A stretch of DNA of 64,000 bases from Robertmurraya kyonggiensis (GTDB lineage: Bacteria > Bacillota > Bacilli > Bacillales > Cytobacillaceae), in the NCBI RefSeq assembly GCF_005116465.1, contig NZ_SWBM01000004.1, positions 124,001-188,000 of the forward strand, given 5' to 3'. The position numbers and the translations under genes are program-made. Position 1 is the stretch's first letter. Every line of letters starts with the position of its first letter. The notes beneath the pieces were generated by a model. That model did not search any database, had not been told where the DNA came from, and worked only from the letters and a program-made list of their open reading frames with translations. Below are positions 26,479 to 34,774 of this stretch, one piece after another.

Positions 26479-26785
26479 TAAAAAAAATAAAAAAACCCGT
26501 CCCTATAGAAAGGGACGAGTTATTGTTATTAACACGTGGTTCCACCCTAATTTTCACTTATCCAAAAAACGAAGAAGTGACTTTAGTGACAAATATAACG
26601 GTTTGAACCGTCAACCAATACTACTACTTCCTGGTTGAAGTTTAGAGGTGGTAAGCATTCCATTCGTGTTAGGAAGATTCCAGCCAATGTCTTCCCTCTC
26701 TAGAAACCGGTGATCGAATACTCTTGTCCTCATCGATACTTTTGCTACGTTCAATTATTATGTATTATAGTAGTTTAATTTCGTA
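26479..26785 (-). promoter_or_regulatory. T-box riboswitch leader of thrS (Thr)
   Basis: The minus strand has the T-box AGGGTGGAACCACG (26548-26535) and a terminator stem ACCCGTCCCT with AGGGACGAGT (26495-26504, 26511-26520), followed by a T-rich tract. The bulge TGGA pairs with discriminator U73, as in tRNA-Thr of bacilli, unlike the TGGT of the pheS leader. An ACC triplet in GCTTACCACC is a plausible Thr specifier. The upstream limit is approximate. Confidence 0.92.
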
Positions 26786-26815
26786 AAATCAAGCATTCAC
26801 ATTAATTTTTTGCAC

Positions 26816-27670
26816 CTAAAAGAAAGCTGTTCGATTTTGATAAAAATCGGCCATTTCCTTTAATTGCACACGCTCTTCAAAAATATTTTGGATCGTTCGA
26901 ACAAGCGGCTGTTCATAATCATCTGTGTACAAGTAAATAGTGGACGGAGCAATTGAGAGTAGTGGAGCAATCGTGACCGAATCAATATAAACAGGGTGAT
27001 TGGATATTAGCCTCCGATCAATCATACGAACGAGTTCCGCTCGTCTTATCTCATAGTATTGCTCATCATAAAAAGTAACCCCATCCTCCATCAATAAATG
27101 CAAGTGATTGATTTTCGGCGCTCGCTTTGCTAAAAACTGCCTTAAGGTTTGAATATACATCTGGTATTCCTGCTCCATTTTGTACTCATCAATTGAAATT
27201 TCCACAAACTTTTCAAGCTTCTCCATAAACGGTCTCATACGAAAGCGGACAAAGGAATCAAAGGAAAAAGTTCGTTGCTCCTCAAACATTTGTGAGATGG
27301 CGGTTTCAATTTGTTTGTTCATATTTAAATCGTGAATAAGAGACTCTAAATCAGCTCGATTGCCATCTAGAATCGATTGAATTATATCTAAAATTTGTTG
27401 TTGTTCATCCTCATCTTCATAAAAATACTGCTCTTTTAAAATCAGCTTAAACCAATCGTTTAATTTAATTTTAATAACAAATTGTAAAAAGGCCTTCTTA
27501 CATGCTTCTAAAATTTCCTTAACTGCTTTGTCAATTTTCACCTTTGCTTTATTTTCATCTTCGAAAAGAAGGATCATTTTTTTATCAAAAGAAATGGAAT
27601 GCAATTGCTTTTGTATGTAATTGTGAAACTGGTTAGCATCCTCTTTATTTTGGAACGTAATTTCAGCCAA
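26816..27670 (-). CDS. ytxC: Putative sporulation protein YtxC
   Basis: A 284-residue, mostly helical, charged soluble protein in the position of YtxC between dnaI and thrS. The start is read as TTG at 27670 (MAEITFQNKEDANQF) because AGAGGGGGGATT lies directly before it; the ATG at 27697 has no site. The middle (LIHDLNMNKQIETAISQMF, then FDSFVRFRMRPFMEKLEKFV) and the end (SIAPSTIYLYTDDY) fit the YtxC family, annotated as sporulation-related without known chemistry. Confidence 0.82.
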   Translation of the reverse strand: MAEITFQNKEDANQFHNYIQKQLHSISFDKKMILLFEDENKAKVKIDKAVKEILEACKKAFLQFVIKIKLNDWFKLILKEQYFYEDEDEQQQILDIIQSILDGNRADLESLIHDLNMNKQIETAISQMFEEQRTFSFDSFVRFRMRPFMEKLEKFVEISIDEYKMEQEYQMYIQTLRQFLAKRAPKINHLHLLMEDGVTFYDEQYYEIRRAELVRMIDRRLISNHPVYIDSVTIAPLLSIAPSTIYLYTDDYEQPLVRTIQNIFEERVQLKEMADFYQNRTAFF

Positions 27671-27804
27671 CCAAATCCCCCCTCTATACGGTCTCATTGG
27701 TGCTAATCCATCAGGGACTAGTCCAAACTCTGTATTCCATGTATATGGGGATTTTGATTAAATTAGAAGCACACAAACAAATCTACTAAAACTATTAATT
27801 CATA

Positions 27805-27840
27805 CAAAAAAACTAGCTACCGAAAAGATTCGATAGCTAG
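27805..27840 (-). terminator. Terminator of nrdR-dnaB-dnaI
   Basis: Stem CTAGCTAccGAA/TTCgaTAGCTAG (27813-27824, 27829-27840) followed on the minus strand by a run of eight T. Confidence 0.85.
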
Positions 27841-27845
27841 CTTTT

Positions 27846-28787
27846 TTATCTTCTTAAGTTTTGACCATCCACAAGAACGGGTTCAGTCAGGTAACGAATT
27901 CTCTCTAAAATGCGGCGAGCTTTCATCTTCTCTTCTTCGCCTCTTTGGCTATAAGTAAGATGGTGTTCAAGACCCTCATAGTCAAAATTCGTACTGAAGA
28001 AGGTTGGCAAGTACTCTTGCATACGATATTGCAGAATCGGACCAAGAACTTCATCCCTTGTCCAGCTTGACATCGTCTCCGCTCCAATATCATCAATCAT
28101 CAGAACTGGCTGGTTCTTAATGTTTTCGATTTTTTCATTTAAGGTTGAATCGCCAATCGAGTTCTTTAACTCTCTTAATAGCTCTGGGAAGTAGACAATC
28201 ATGGACGGGACATTCTTGCGCGCCAATTCATTTGCAATCGCACCAAGCAAGAATGATTTCCCTACTCCAAATTTCCCGTAAAAATAGAGACCCTTTTGCT
28301 TACCACCAGGCTCATAGTTTTTCACAAAAAGAACCGCCTTCTTAATCGCGTCTCTTCTTCCTAATTCATCATCATATAAATCTGTGAATGATGCTTGGTA
28401 GATATCCTTTGGCACGTACATGCTCTGAATTAATTTTTCGCTCTTTCTCTTTTCATCGTCCATTACCTTAAGCGGACAACGATCATAAGAAATATCAATC
28501 GTACCTCTGCCGATTACAAGCTGTGGATGATACCCTTGCATCAAGTTCTTGCATTCCCCTAAACTCGGACACTCCTGACAATTTTTGCTCTGGTTGGCAT
28601 AATCAAAGAGTGTCATTAAACTTCTTTCAAGCATTTCATCTGTAATTTCAGCCTCATGCTTCACTAAGAAAGCACGCACGGATGGATTTTGTAAAATATC
28701 TTGTCTCATTTTCTGATAGCGTGCTTGGAAGCCAGAATTGTTCCCCAATTTTTTCAAGGTATCATTAATCCTTTCCACATTTGTCAC
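27846..28787 (-). CDS. dnaI: Primosomal protein DnaI (helicase loader)
   Basis: AAA+ ATPase that loads the replicative helicase DnaC at oriC and at restart forks. Length 313 residues. An N-terminal zinc-binding segment (CQECPSLGECKNL near residue 70, CPL near 105) is followed by Walker A GKFGVGKS (about 172), Walker B LMIDDIG (about 230) and an Arg-finger-type segment GEEEKMKARRILERIRYL near the end. ATG at 28787 overlaps the dnaB stop by 4 bases, so the two are translationally coupled. Confidence 0.96.
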   Translation of the reverse strand: MTNVERINDTLKKLGNNSGFQARYQKMRQDILQNPSVRAFLVKHEAEITDEMLERSLMTLFDYANQSKNCQECPSLGECKNLMQGYHPQLVIGRGTIDISYDRCPLKVMDDEKRKSEKLIQSMYVPKDIYQASFTDLYDDELGRRDAIKKAVLFVKNYEPGGKQKGLYFYGKFGVGKSFLLGAIANELARKNVPSMIVYFPELLRELKNSIGDSTLNEKIENIKNQPVLMIDDIGAETMSSWTRDEVLGPILQYRMQEYLPTFFSTNFDYEGLEHHLTYSQRGEEEKMKARRILERIRYLTEPVLVDGQNLRR

Positions 28788-30160
28788 CCCCTATTTTTGA
28801 ACTCTCTAAGCAGTTCTTCTATTTCACTCTTATCATCAACAACAACTTGTTGATTTTGGTTTCCTTCATTTTCTTTCTCATCAAACCATGCTGGAAGTGC
28901 TTCAGTTCGAATTGGCTGCTTTCGTGAAGAAGCCTTTGGACTCTTTTTATTTTCAGCCCACTCCATATATTGTCGATGCTCTTTTATCGCTAAGTCCATT
29001 GCTTCTTTCACCGTAGAAATTTTCTTTCTCGTCCAGTGAGAGGCAATTTTATCAACATAACCCTTTGTTAGTTTCATATCGGTTTTTAACAATACATACT
29101 GAATTAAGACATTCACAACCCCAGGTAGGAGCTTTTGTTTAAACATAACATCCTCAACGATTTGCAAGTCCGCCTTAGAAGGATCTGCTCCTCCTGAAAT
29201 ATCACTCAGCAGCTGCCGTGGTGAAGTGGTCTCTAAATAATGCACAAGTTTTTCTTCCTGCGTTTTCGGTTCACTTGCTCCGGTTTGTTTCATGACGGGT
29301 TGAACTTTATCCACCAATTGCGGGAGCTTGTCCTGATGTTCAAGCTGATACCAGTCTCTCGCAGCTTTTCGCAGCTCTTCCAAGTTTACTTTGTTTGCAA
29401 TATCATCCATCGCCGAAATCACAAGATTTTTCATTTGAATCGGGTCAATTCCGTACAAATAAGCAAGATTGCTAATGGCATCTCGAACCTTTTGATTCAA
29501 TGCTTTTTTCGGAACCAACGATTCAGACAATCCAGCCTGAAGTAATTCAAAATCAAATCCGGCAGTAGCATCAACTTGGATTCCCTTTTGAGTAGCTCTT
29601 CCAACATAGTTTTGATCACTCTCTTGCTCTAGATCCTCAGTTTGTGAGGATGGTACAGAAGAATCATACACGTCCTGGAACGATCTTGTAACGTTTTTAT
29701 AATCGTCTGTTGGAATCGATTTATCAGAAAAGAATTGTTTTAATTTCACAAATTGATTCTTTCCGATCTTTTGATATAAATAAATATTTAACATTCCATC
29801 TAGGAAAAATTGATCGGGTTGTAGAGGAGGCTGTACCTCATATATAAATGAACGTGACTCTTCCATCGCTTTTACATAGGTTTTCAGTAAACCAATTCCC
29901 TCAAGCTTTAATCGTGCTTCATGAATGGACTTTAAATTAAGGTCCATCGAGGTCATCAAACCATGATGGGATTGCTCCCCAGACCACAGTCGATTTTCCT
30001 CTACTAGAGCCCATAGTGTCATATACATGCTCATCGCAATCGGTCCAATTAAAGGCTGGTACAGCAAAGTAATGATTTTTCGGTCATACTCATGTAGTAT
30101 TCCGTTACTGGCCACTGTATATCGATCTATTGGTAACATTTCTTTCCAATGCTGGGCCAT
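28784..30160 (-). CDS. dnaB: Replication initiation and membrane attachment protein DnaB
   Basis: A 458-residue Firmicutes DnaB (not the E. coli helicase). It acts with DnaD and DnaI to remodel origin DNA and load the helicase at the membrane. Two DnaD-like domains are seen: DDBH1 near residues 20-120 (ITLLYQPLIGPIAMSMYMTLW) and DDBH2 near 300-400 (KVNLEELRKAARDWYQ, then a KMTKGYVDKIASHW segment). Variable linkers rich in Gln, Ser and Glu lie between and after them. It overlaps dnaI and follows nrdR by 116 bases. Confidence 0.94.
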   Translation of the reverse strand: MAQHWKEMLPIDRYTVASNGILHEYDRKIITLLYQPLIGPIAMSMYMTLWALVEENRLWSGEQSHHGLMTSMDLNLKSIHEARLKLEGIGLLKTYVKAMEESRSFIYEVQPPLQPDQFFLDGMLNIYLYQKIGKNQFVKLKQFFSDKSIPTDDYKNVTRSFQDVYDSSVPSSQTEDLEQESDQNYVGRATQKGIQVDATAGFDFELLQAGLSESLVPKKALNQKVRDAISNLAYLYGIDPIQMKNLVISAMDDIANKVNLEELRKAARDWYQLEHQDKLPQLVDKVQPVMKQTGASEPKTQEEKLVHYLETTSPRQLLSDISGGADPSKADLQIVEDVMFKQKLLPGVVNVLIQYVLLKTDMKLTKGYVDKIASHWTRKKISTVKEAMDLAIKEHRQYMEWAENKKSPKASSRKQPIRTEALPAWFDEKENEGNQNQQVVVDDKSEIEELLREFKNRG

Positions 30161-30275
30161 TTTTGCTTCAAACCTTTCTTTTACAAAAATAAGAAAAAAA
30201 AGCCAAAGTCATCCTTTAGCCTAGTTTTTCAGACTATGCTTTTTCAAACAGCACAATCGATAGTCTAATTTTAGC

Positions 30276-30734
30276 TTATTTTTCTTTTTTGATCAGTTCT
30301 TTTAGTTCTTCGATAAATACGTTAATATCCTTAAATTGTCTATAAACGGAGGCAAAACGAACATAGGCAACATCATCAACCTTCACAAGTCGTTCCATCA
30401 CCATTTCTCCGATAATCTCACTATTTATTTCAGAAACACCTTGGCTTCTAAGTTCTTTTTCTACTTCACCAGTTATGTCCTCAAGTGTCTGTAAAGCGAC
30501 AGGACGCTTCTCACATGCTTTAATAAGACCACGTAAGATCTTATCACGGCTGAACTCTTCTCGTGTGCCTTCTTTTTTTACAACAATTAAAGGAATTTCC
30601 TCTACCTTTTCAAAGGTAGTGAATCGAAATGAGCATCTTTCACATTCTCTTCTCCGTCGAATTGAGCGACTGTCATCGACTGGGCGAGAATCAAGGACTC
30701 TGGTATTACTATTTTGGCATGAGGGGCACTTCAT
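30276..30734 (-). CDS. nrdR: Transcriptional regulator NrdR
   Basis: Represses ribonucleotide reductase genes in response to dATP/ATP. It is 152 residues, the normal length. An N-terminal zinc ribbon ([20 protein letters not shown] and [12 protein letters not shown], four Cys) is followed by an ATP-cone domain ([20 protein letters not shown] onward to about residue 140). ATG at 30734 follows CGGAGC at about 10 bases. It heads the nrdR-dnaB-dnaI cluster. A short palindrome and an unusual repeat array lie upstream. speD, which sits next to it in B. subtilis, is missing here. Confidence 0.96.
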   Translation of the reverse strand: MKCPSCQNSNTRVLDSRPVDDSRSIRRRRECERCSFRFTTFEKVEEIPLIVVKKEGTREEFSRDKILRGLIKACEKRPVALQTLEDITGEVEKELRSQGVSEINSEIIGEMVMERLVKVDDVAYVRFASVYRQFKDINVFIEELKELIKKEK

Positions 30735-30750
30735 ACGTCAATCAGCTCCG

Positions 30751-30780
30751 AATAAGAAATCTATATAGATCTATCTTATT
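30751..30780. promoter_or_regulatory. Palindromic site upstream of nrdR
   Basis: Arms AATAAGA and TCTTATT enclose the 12-bp perfect palindrome ATCTATATAGAT (30759-30770), 25 bases upstream of the nrdR start. The TATATA core recalls NrdR boxes but no second box is seen, so autoregulation is only a possibility. Confidence 0.4.
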
Positions 30781-30885
30781 AAAAAGAAGGTAGATGTACA
30801 AGTGAAGACTGTTTATTTATAGGGGGCTTTGATATAGAAGGATATTTTTTAGAGCGTGGGACGGAGGATGGTGTTTTTGTGTTAG

Positions 30886-30976
30886 AACGATATATTAGTC
30901 ATTTCGACCGATATATTCGAATAAAGACCGATATATTTTTTTATAGACCGATATATCCCGAGGAAGACCGATATCC
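30886..30976. repeat. Tandem array of ACCGATATAT units (20-bp period)
   Basis: Five units start at 30886, 30907, 30927, 30947 and 30967 (steps 21, 20, 20, 20). Each has a conserved 10-bp core ACCGATATAT followed by 10-11 unconserved bases; the first (AACGATATAT) and last (ACCGATATCC) are slightly degenerate. It lies between the gapB terminator and nrdR. No gene is found in 30781-31001. Confidence 0.8.
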
Positions 30977-31001
30977 ACAAATACACTCATCTAAAACACA
31001 C

Positions 31002-31038
31002 AAAAAGACTGCTCCAAAATGCTTTTTGGAACAGTCTT
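31002..31038 (-). terminator. Terminator of gapB
   Basis: Stem AAGACTGcTCCAAA/TTTGGAaCAGTCTT with a short loop at 31019-31024, followed on the minus strand by a short T-tract. It lies 13 bases after the gapB stop. Confidence 0.8.
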
Positions 31039-31050
31039 GCTAGATTTATC

Positions 31051-32082
31051 TTATCCAACCTTAATTTTCGTTGTTTGAAGAAGAGACTCTGCCACATAAT
31101 TCGCTAAATCAACAACACGACAAGAATAGCCCCATTCATTATCATACCAAGCTAGCACCTTCACTTTATTTGTGCCCATCACCATCGTCGATAGACCATC
31201 AATGATCGCTGAATGTTCATTTGTATTAAAATCAACAGACACTAATGGTTCGTCTGAAATATCTAACACACCATTTAAGGAACCCTTTGAAGCTTTATAA
31301 TACGCATGGTTAATATCATCAATCGTCACATCTTTTTTCAAATCAACAACTAAATCCACTAGCGAAACGTTAGGCGTTGGCACACGTAAAGCCATTCCAT
31401 GAAGTTTTCCTTTAAGATGTGGTAATACCAAGCTTAACGCCTTGGCAGCACCGGTAGAAGTTGGAATAATCGATTGGCCGCAAGCTCTTGCACGGCGTAA
31501 GTCTTTATGTGGATTATCGATATTTCTTTGATCGTTTGTGTAAGCATGAATCGTTGTCATGAGTCCATTTTCAATGCCAAACTGCTCATCTAAAACCTTC
31601 ACAACAGGTGCTAGACAATTAGTCGTACAAGAAGCATTCGAAATGACGTCATGCTCAATTATATTTAGGTCATGTTCATTGACCCCCATCACAATGGTCA
31701 CATCTTCATTTTTACCAGGCGCTGTTAAAATCACTTTCTTCGCACCTGCCTTTAAATGGAGGCTTGCTTTGTCTCTAGAATTAAATTTTCCTGTCGCCTC
31801 AATAACAATATCAATTCCGTATTCCTTCCAAGGAAGTTCTTCAGGGTTTCGATTGCTTAGTAGTTTCACTCTTTTTCCGTTTACTACAAGGGCATCATCT
31901 TCTGCAATGACTTCTCCGACGAATTGGCCATGATTTGTGTCATACTTTATCAAATGTGCTAATGTTTCCGCAGGATAGCTTGCATTAACCGCAACGATAT
32001 CTAAATTATCTTCAAGGATGGCCCTTCTAAAAACCATTCTACCTATCCTTCCAAATCCATTAATCGCTATCTTCGCCTTCAT
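31051..32082 (-). CDS. gapB: Glyceraldehyde-3-phosphate dehydrogenase GapB (gluconeogenic)
   Basis: A 343-residue GAPDH. NAD(P)-binding GFGRIGRMVFR starts at residue 8, and the catalytic Cys is in SNASCTTNCLAPV near 153, followed by the His region HAYTNDQ. The sequence AVNASYPAETLAHLIKYDTNHG, with no Asp at the usual NAD-selecting position, and its place next to coaE, ytaF, mutM and polA identify the anabolic, NADP-preferring GapB rather than glycolytic GapA. In B. subtilis it is repressed by CcpN on sugars; I did not find a clear CcpN site. It has its own terminator. Confidence 0.93.
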   Translation of the reverse strand: MKAKIAINGFGRIGRMVFRRAILEDNLDIVAVNASYPAETLAHLIKYDTNHGQFVGEVIAEDDALVVNGKRVKLLSNRNPEELPWKEYGIDIVIEATGKFNSRDKASLHLKAGAKKVILTAPGKNEDVTIVMGVNEHDLNIIEHDVISNASCTTNCLAPVVKVLDEQFGIENGLMTTIHAYTNDQRNIDNPHKDLRRARACGQSIIPTSTGAAKALSLVLPHLKGKLHGMALRVPTPNVSLVDLVVDLKKDVTIDDINHAYYKASKGSLNGVLDISDEPLVSVDFNTNEHSAIIDGLSTMVMGTNKVKVLAWYDNEWGYSCRVVDLANYVAESLLQTTKIKVG

Positions 32083-32292
32083 TATGCGGCCCCTTTCGTA
32101 TAAAGTAATTCTTAATTCAATCGAGGTCTATGGCCCCTTATATTAAGAAATACAATTTAATGAGGTTATCTCCCACCCATGTATGAGATATAATCCTCGT
32201 TTTAAAAATAATGTTATACTTTTTATCCGTTATTTTCGTCATTAGTATAACATATTAAAATGAATTTGTGATGATTAATTTCACAAAAATAT

Positions 32293-32318
32293 AAAAAAAA
32301 GAAGCCTAATCGCTTCTT
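32293..32318 (-). terminator. Terminator of coaE
   Basis: Stem AAGAAGC/GCTTCTT (32299-32305, 32312-32318) is followed on the minus strand by T8. It touches the coaE stop codon. Confidence 0.8.
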
Positions 32319-32917
32319 TATATATTCCATTCTGTAAGAATCATATTTAGTTGTTGTTTGGTATTTTCAATGGTTCCATTGTTATCAATAACGGCATCGC
32401 TTAATTGAACTTTATCTTTAAGTGGCATTTGAGACTTAATACGAGCAAGAGCCTCTTCTTCAGAAAATCCGTTCCGTTCCATTAGCCGCTGAAGCTGAGT
32501 ATCCTCATCCACATAGACTAGTAGAACCTTATCTACCATACTTGTTAGTTGGCTCTCAAACAACAGAGGAATGTCCATGACAATAAGGCTTTCCCCATTT
32601 TTCACTGCTTGTTCTCGCTTTTCCAGCATACGTCTACGGACATCAGGATGCACAATACTGTTTAGCTTCAATCTTTTTTCTTCATTGTTAAAAATAATTT
32701 CCCCTAGCTTTGCTCGATCTATCTGGCCGTTTGGAAGCTTAATTTCCTCACCAAAATATAATACAATCTCGTTGTAAGCCGGCTCCCCTATTTCAACAGC
32801 AAGGCGCGCCTCTAGATCAGCATCAATAATTGGATGACCCTTTTCTCGTAATAAATTGGATACCGTACTTTTTCCACTAGCTATTCCACCAGTTAATCCT
32901 ACAACTAATGCCATCAT
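32318..32917 (-). CDS. coaE: Dephospho-CoA kinase
   Basis: Catalyses the last step of coenzyme A synthesis, ATP-dependent phosphorylation of dephospho-CoA. It is 199 residues from the chosen start. Walker A GLTGGIASGKST is at residues 7-18, followed by IIDADLEAR and the lid region (MDIPLLFESQL near 112). ATG at 32917 (MMALVVGLTGG) is preferred because it aligns with the family; reading back to 33001 would pass through a strong hairpin and overlap ytaF. It is downstream of ytaF in the mutM-ytaF-coaE cluster. Confidence 0.95.
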   Translation of the reverse strand: MMALVVGLTGGIASGKSTVSNLLREKGHPIIDADLEARLAVEIGEPAYNEIVLYFGEEIKLPNGQIDRAKLGEIIFNNEEKRLKLNSIVHPDVRRRMLEKREQAVKNGESLIVMDIPLLFESQLTSMVDKVLLVYVDEDTQLQRLMERNGFSEEEALARIKSQMPLKDKVQLSDAVIDNNGTIENTKQQLNMILTEWNI

Positions 32918-32951
32918 CTTAATTCCCTTCATCCAAAATCCATATGTAAGT

Positions 32952-32977
32952 GCAAAAGCCGTTGATTCGGCTTTTGC
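32952..32977. terminator. Hairpin between ytaF and coaE
   Basis: A 10-bp perfect inverted repeat GCAAAAGCCG/CGGCTTTTGC (32952-32961, 32968-32977) with a 6-base loop. It has no clear T-tail on the minus strand, so it is probably a weak terminator or an RNA processing/stability hairpin. Confidence 0.55.
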
Positions 32978-32988
32978 GAAAAAATATT

Positions 32989-33621
32989 TTACATTTTCCA
33001 AATTCCAATAAAGATCAACAATATCCCAGGAATAAAAGTAAATTTTTGCATCATGTTACTCTTTGAAAATATGACGCCCATTTTCATTCCTAAAGAAACA
33101 AACATGGAACTCATGATCGCCACAGTAAGAGCAAGTACATGAGGTGAATAGCCAAGCATTGCCGCGCCAATTCCAGCTCCAAACGCATCCAACGACAGTG
33201 CTAATCCGAGCATAAATGCCTCAATACCAGTAATCGTGCCAGATTTATCAAAATCAGCAGACATCGGTTTCTTCAAGATGTTTATCACGATTCCTAGAGA
33301 CTTAATTTCGAAGTTTACAATGATTTTTTCATGCGGGAGAGTATCCTTCGACTTCTCTGGGCGAAAAAATTGATACAAAATCCATGCTCCTAAAAGGATT
33401 AGAACTACTCCTCCAATTTTTTCAGCCATTTCAGGAGAAAGAAAGGCTTCAATCATGTGACCGACTGCCATTGCTCCAATTAATGAGATTGCCGAGCAAC
33501 CAGCAATAACTAATATGGACTTAAAGGGAATTTTCATTTTTCTTAGCCCATAAGTAAATCCAACACTAAAACTATCAAGGCTTACTGCAAATGCAAGTAG
33601 AAGTAGTGAAAATGTGAACAC
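32989..33621 (-). CDS. ytaF: Sporulation membrane protein YtaF (MntP-like)
   Basis: A 210-residue polytopic membrane protein with about six hydrophobic segments arranged as two related halves: LAFAVSLDSFSVGFTYGLRKM near the N-terminus and LGLALSLDAFGAGIGAAMLGY in the second half. Each half carries an Asp in a membrane helix, as in the MntP manganese exporter family. YtaF is made in the mother cell in B. subtilis. The start is GTG at 33621 after GGAAGGAGCT. This site can be hidden in a 10-bp hairpin with an upstream segment. It lies between mutM and coaE. Confidence 0.88.
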   Translation of the reverse strand: MFTFSLLLLAFAVSLDSFSVGFTYGLRKMKIPFKSILVIAGCSAISLIGAMAVGHMIEAFLSPEMAEKIGGVVLILLGAWILYQFFRPEKSKDTLPHEKIIVNFEIKSLGIVINILKKPMSADFDKSGTITGIEAFMLGLALSLDAFGAGIGAAMLGYSPHVLALTVAIMSSMFVSLGMKMGVIFSKSNMMQKFTFIPGILLIFIGIWKM

Positions 33622-33628
33622 TGAAGTT

Positions 33629-33672
33629 AGCTCCTTCCTAACAAAAAGCTAAGATAGTATATGGAAGGAGCT
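33629..33672 (-). promoter_or_regulatory. Hairpin that would sequester the ytaF ribosome binding site
   Basis: On the minus strand AGCTCCTTCC (33672-33663) is perfectly complementary to GGAAGGAGCT (33638-33629), the ytaF Shine-Dalgarno sequence, across a 24-base loop. Pairing would block translation initiation. Confidence 0.55.
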
Positions 33673-33688
33673 TCTCTAATGTTAATCG

Positions 33689-34534
33689 TTAACGACTTTT
33701 AGACCTTTTCCTCTTTTGACACTTTGGACAGAAAACCGTCCCTCTTCCCCCTACCACAATGCGTTCAAGCTCAGAAGAACAATTTTTACATGCCTCTCCA
33801 TTTCGTCCGTACACAAATAGCTCTAATTGAAACATTCCTATTTCACCTTGAGTGTTCACATAAGAACGTACAGTGCTTCCACCTTTTGCAACTGCTTCTG
33901 TCAACGTTTGGATAATTTCATGATGAAGTATTTTCATTTCCTTTTTCGTAAGACTGCTTGCACTTCGTTCAGGGTGAATTCCTGCCTTAAACAAAGCTTC
34001 GTCCACATAAATATTTCCGAGTCCCACAACGAGCTTTTGATCAAGCAGCACGGTTTTTATACTGCGATTTGTTTGAGCGAGCATACGCTCCATGCGCTCA
34101 ACTGCAAACTCATCAGAAAAAGGCTCAGGTCCAAGCTGAGATAATGGCAACTCGGCTAATTCTTCTCCCTTTTTAAAAAGATGCATCGTCCCAAACTTTC
34201 GCACATCTCGATATCTTAATTGCGTGCCATCTGTAAAATAGAAAATAACATGTGTATGTTTATCGATTTCATCCTCTGGTGTAAAAAGCCCGTATCGACC
34301 TTCCATACGCAAATGAGAAACGAGTGCAAAATCCGATGTATAAATTATAAGGAATTTTCCTCTTCGACCAACTTCCTCAATTGTTTGTCCAATAAGAGCA
34401 TCCTTAAATTGTTCAATTTCTACTGGTTTTTTGATGATTTTCGGCCAGGTAACCGTGACGCGCTCGATGGTCTTCCCACTCACGAGCTCGACCAGTGTTC
34501 TCCGGACCGTCTCCACCTCTGGTAGCTCAGGCAT
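33689..34534 (-). CDS. mutM: Formamidopyrimidine-DNA glycosylase (Fpg)
   Basis: Removes 8-oxoguanine and formamidopyrimidines and nicks the abasic site. It is 281 residues. MPELPEVETVRRTL gives the catalytic Pro and Glu, the Lys of RRGKFLI is near residue 58, and a C-terminal zinc finger is formed by CKNC and CPKC (about 248-271). It is downstream of polA, with which it co-occurs in bacilli (polA-mutM-ytaF-coaE), suggesting a repair-replication cluster. ATG at 34534 has GAAGGAAAG upstream. Confidence 0.97.
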   Translation of the reverse strand: MPELPEVETVRRTLVELVSGKTIERVTVTWPKIIKKPVEIEQFKDALIGQTIEEVGRRGKFLIIYTSDFALVSHLRMEGRYGLFTPEDEIDKHTHVIFYFTDGTQLRYRDVRKFGTMHLFKKGEELAELPLSQLGPEPFSDEFAVERMERMLAQTNRSIKTVLLDQKLVVGLGNIYVDEALFKAGIHPERSASSLTKKEMKILHHEIIQTLTEAVAKGGSTVRSYVNTQGEIGMFQLELFVYGRNGEACKNCSSELERIVVGGRGTVFCPKCQKRKRSKSR

Positions 34535-34688
34535 TCACTTTCCTTCTTTCATTTAGGCTCTTTTCGCAAAGATTGTTTTGGAATCATAGCTGGCATAATA
34601 AATACCTATTCCGCCTCTATAAGACAATAAATGGGAGGCGAAAAGTGCTGCGCAATATCAATGTGTGTCTCTGAACTCGGTAGACAGT

Positions 34689-34738
34689 GTAAATGTCGGG
34701 TTTAGATTTTTTTCTAAGAAAAAAATTAGGACATTTAC
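34689..34738. repeat. Long imperfect hairpin between polA and mutM
   Basis: GTAAATGTC (34689-34697) pairs with GACATTTAC (34730-34738); inside, TTTTTTTC and GAAAAAAA pair to give a nearly continuous 50-base hairpin. T-runs flank it on the minus strand, so it may end polA transcription. Confidence 0.6.
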
Positions 34739-34774
34739 GAAAAAAACCACATTCATTATGAAAACAGCGTTCAT

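Noticed and set aside
30886-30976. Possible CRISPR array
   Set aside because: Units are 10 bp with 10-bp spacers, far too short, only five are present and no cas gene is in the window.
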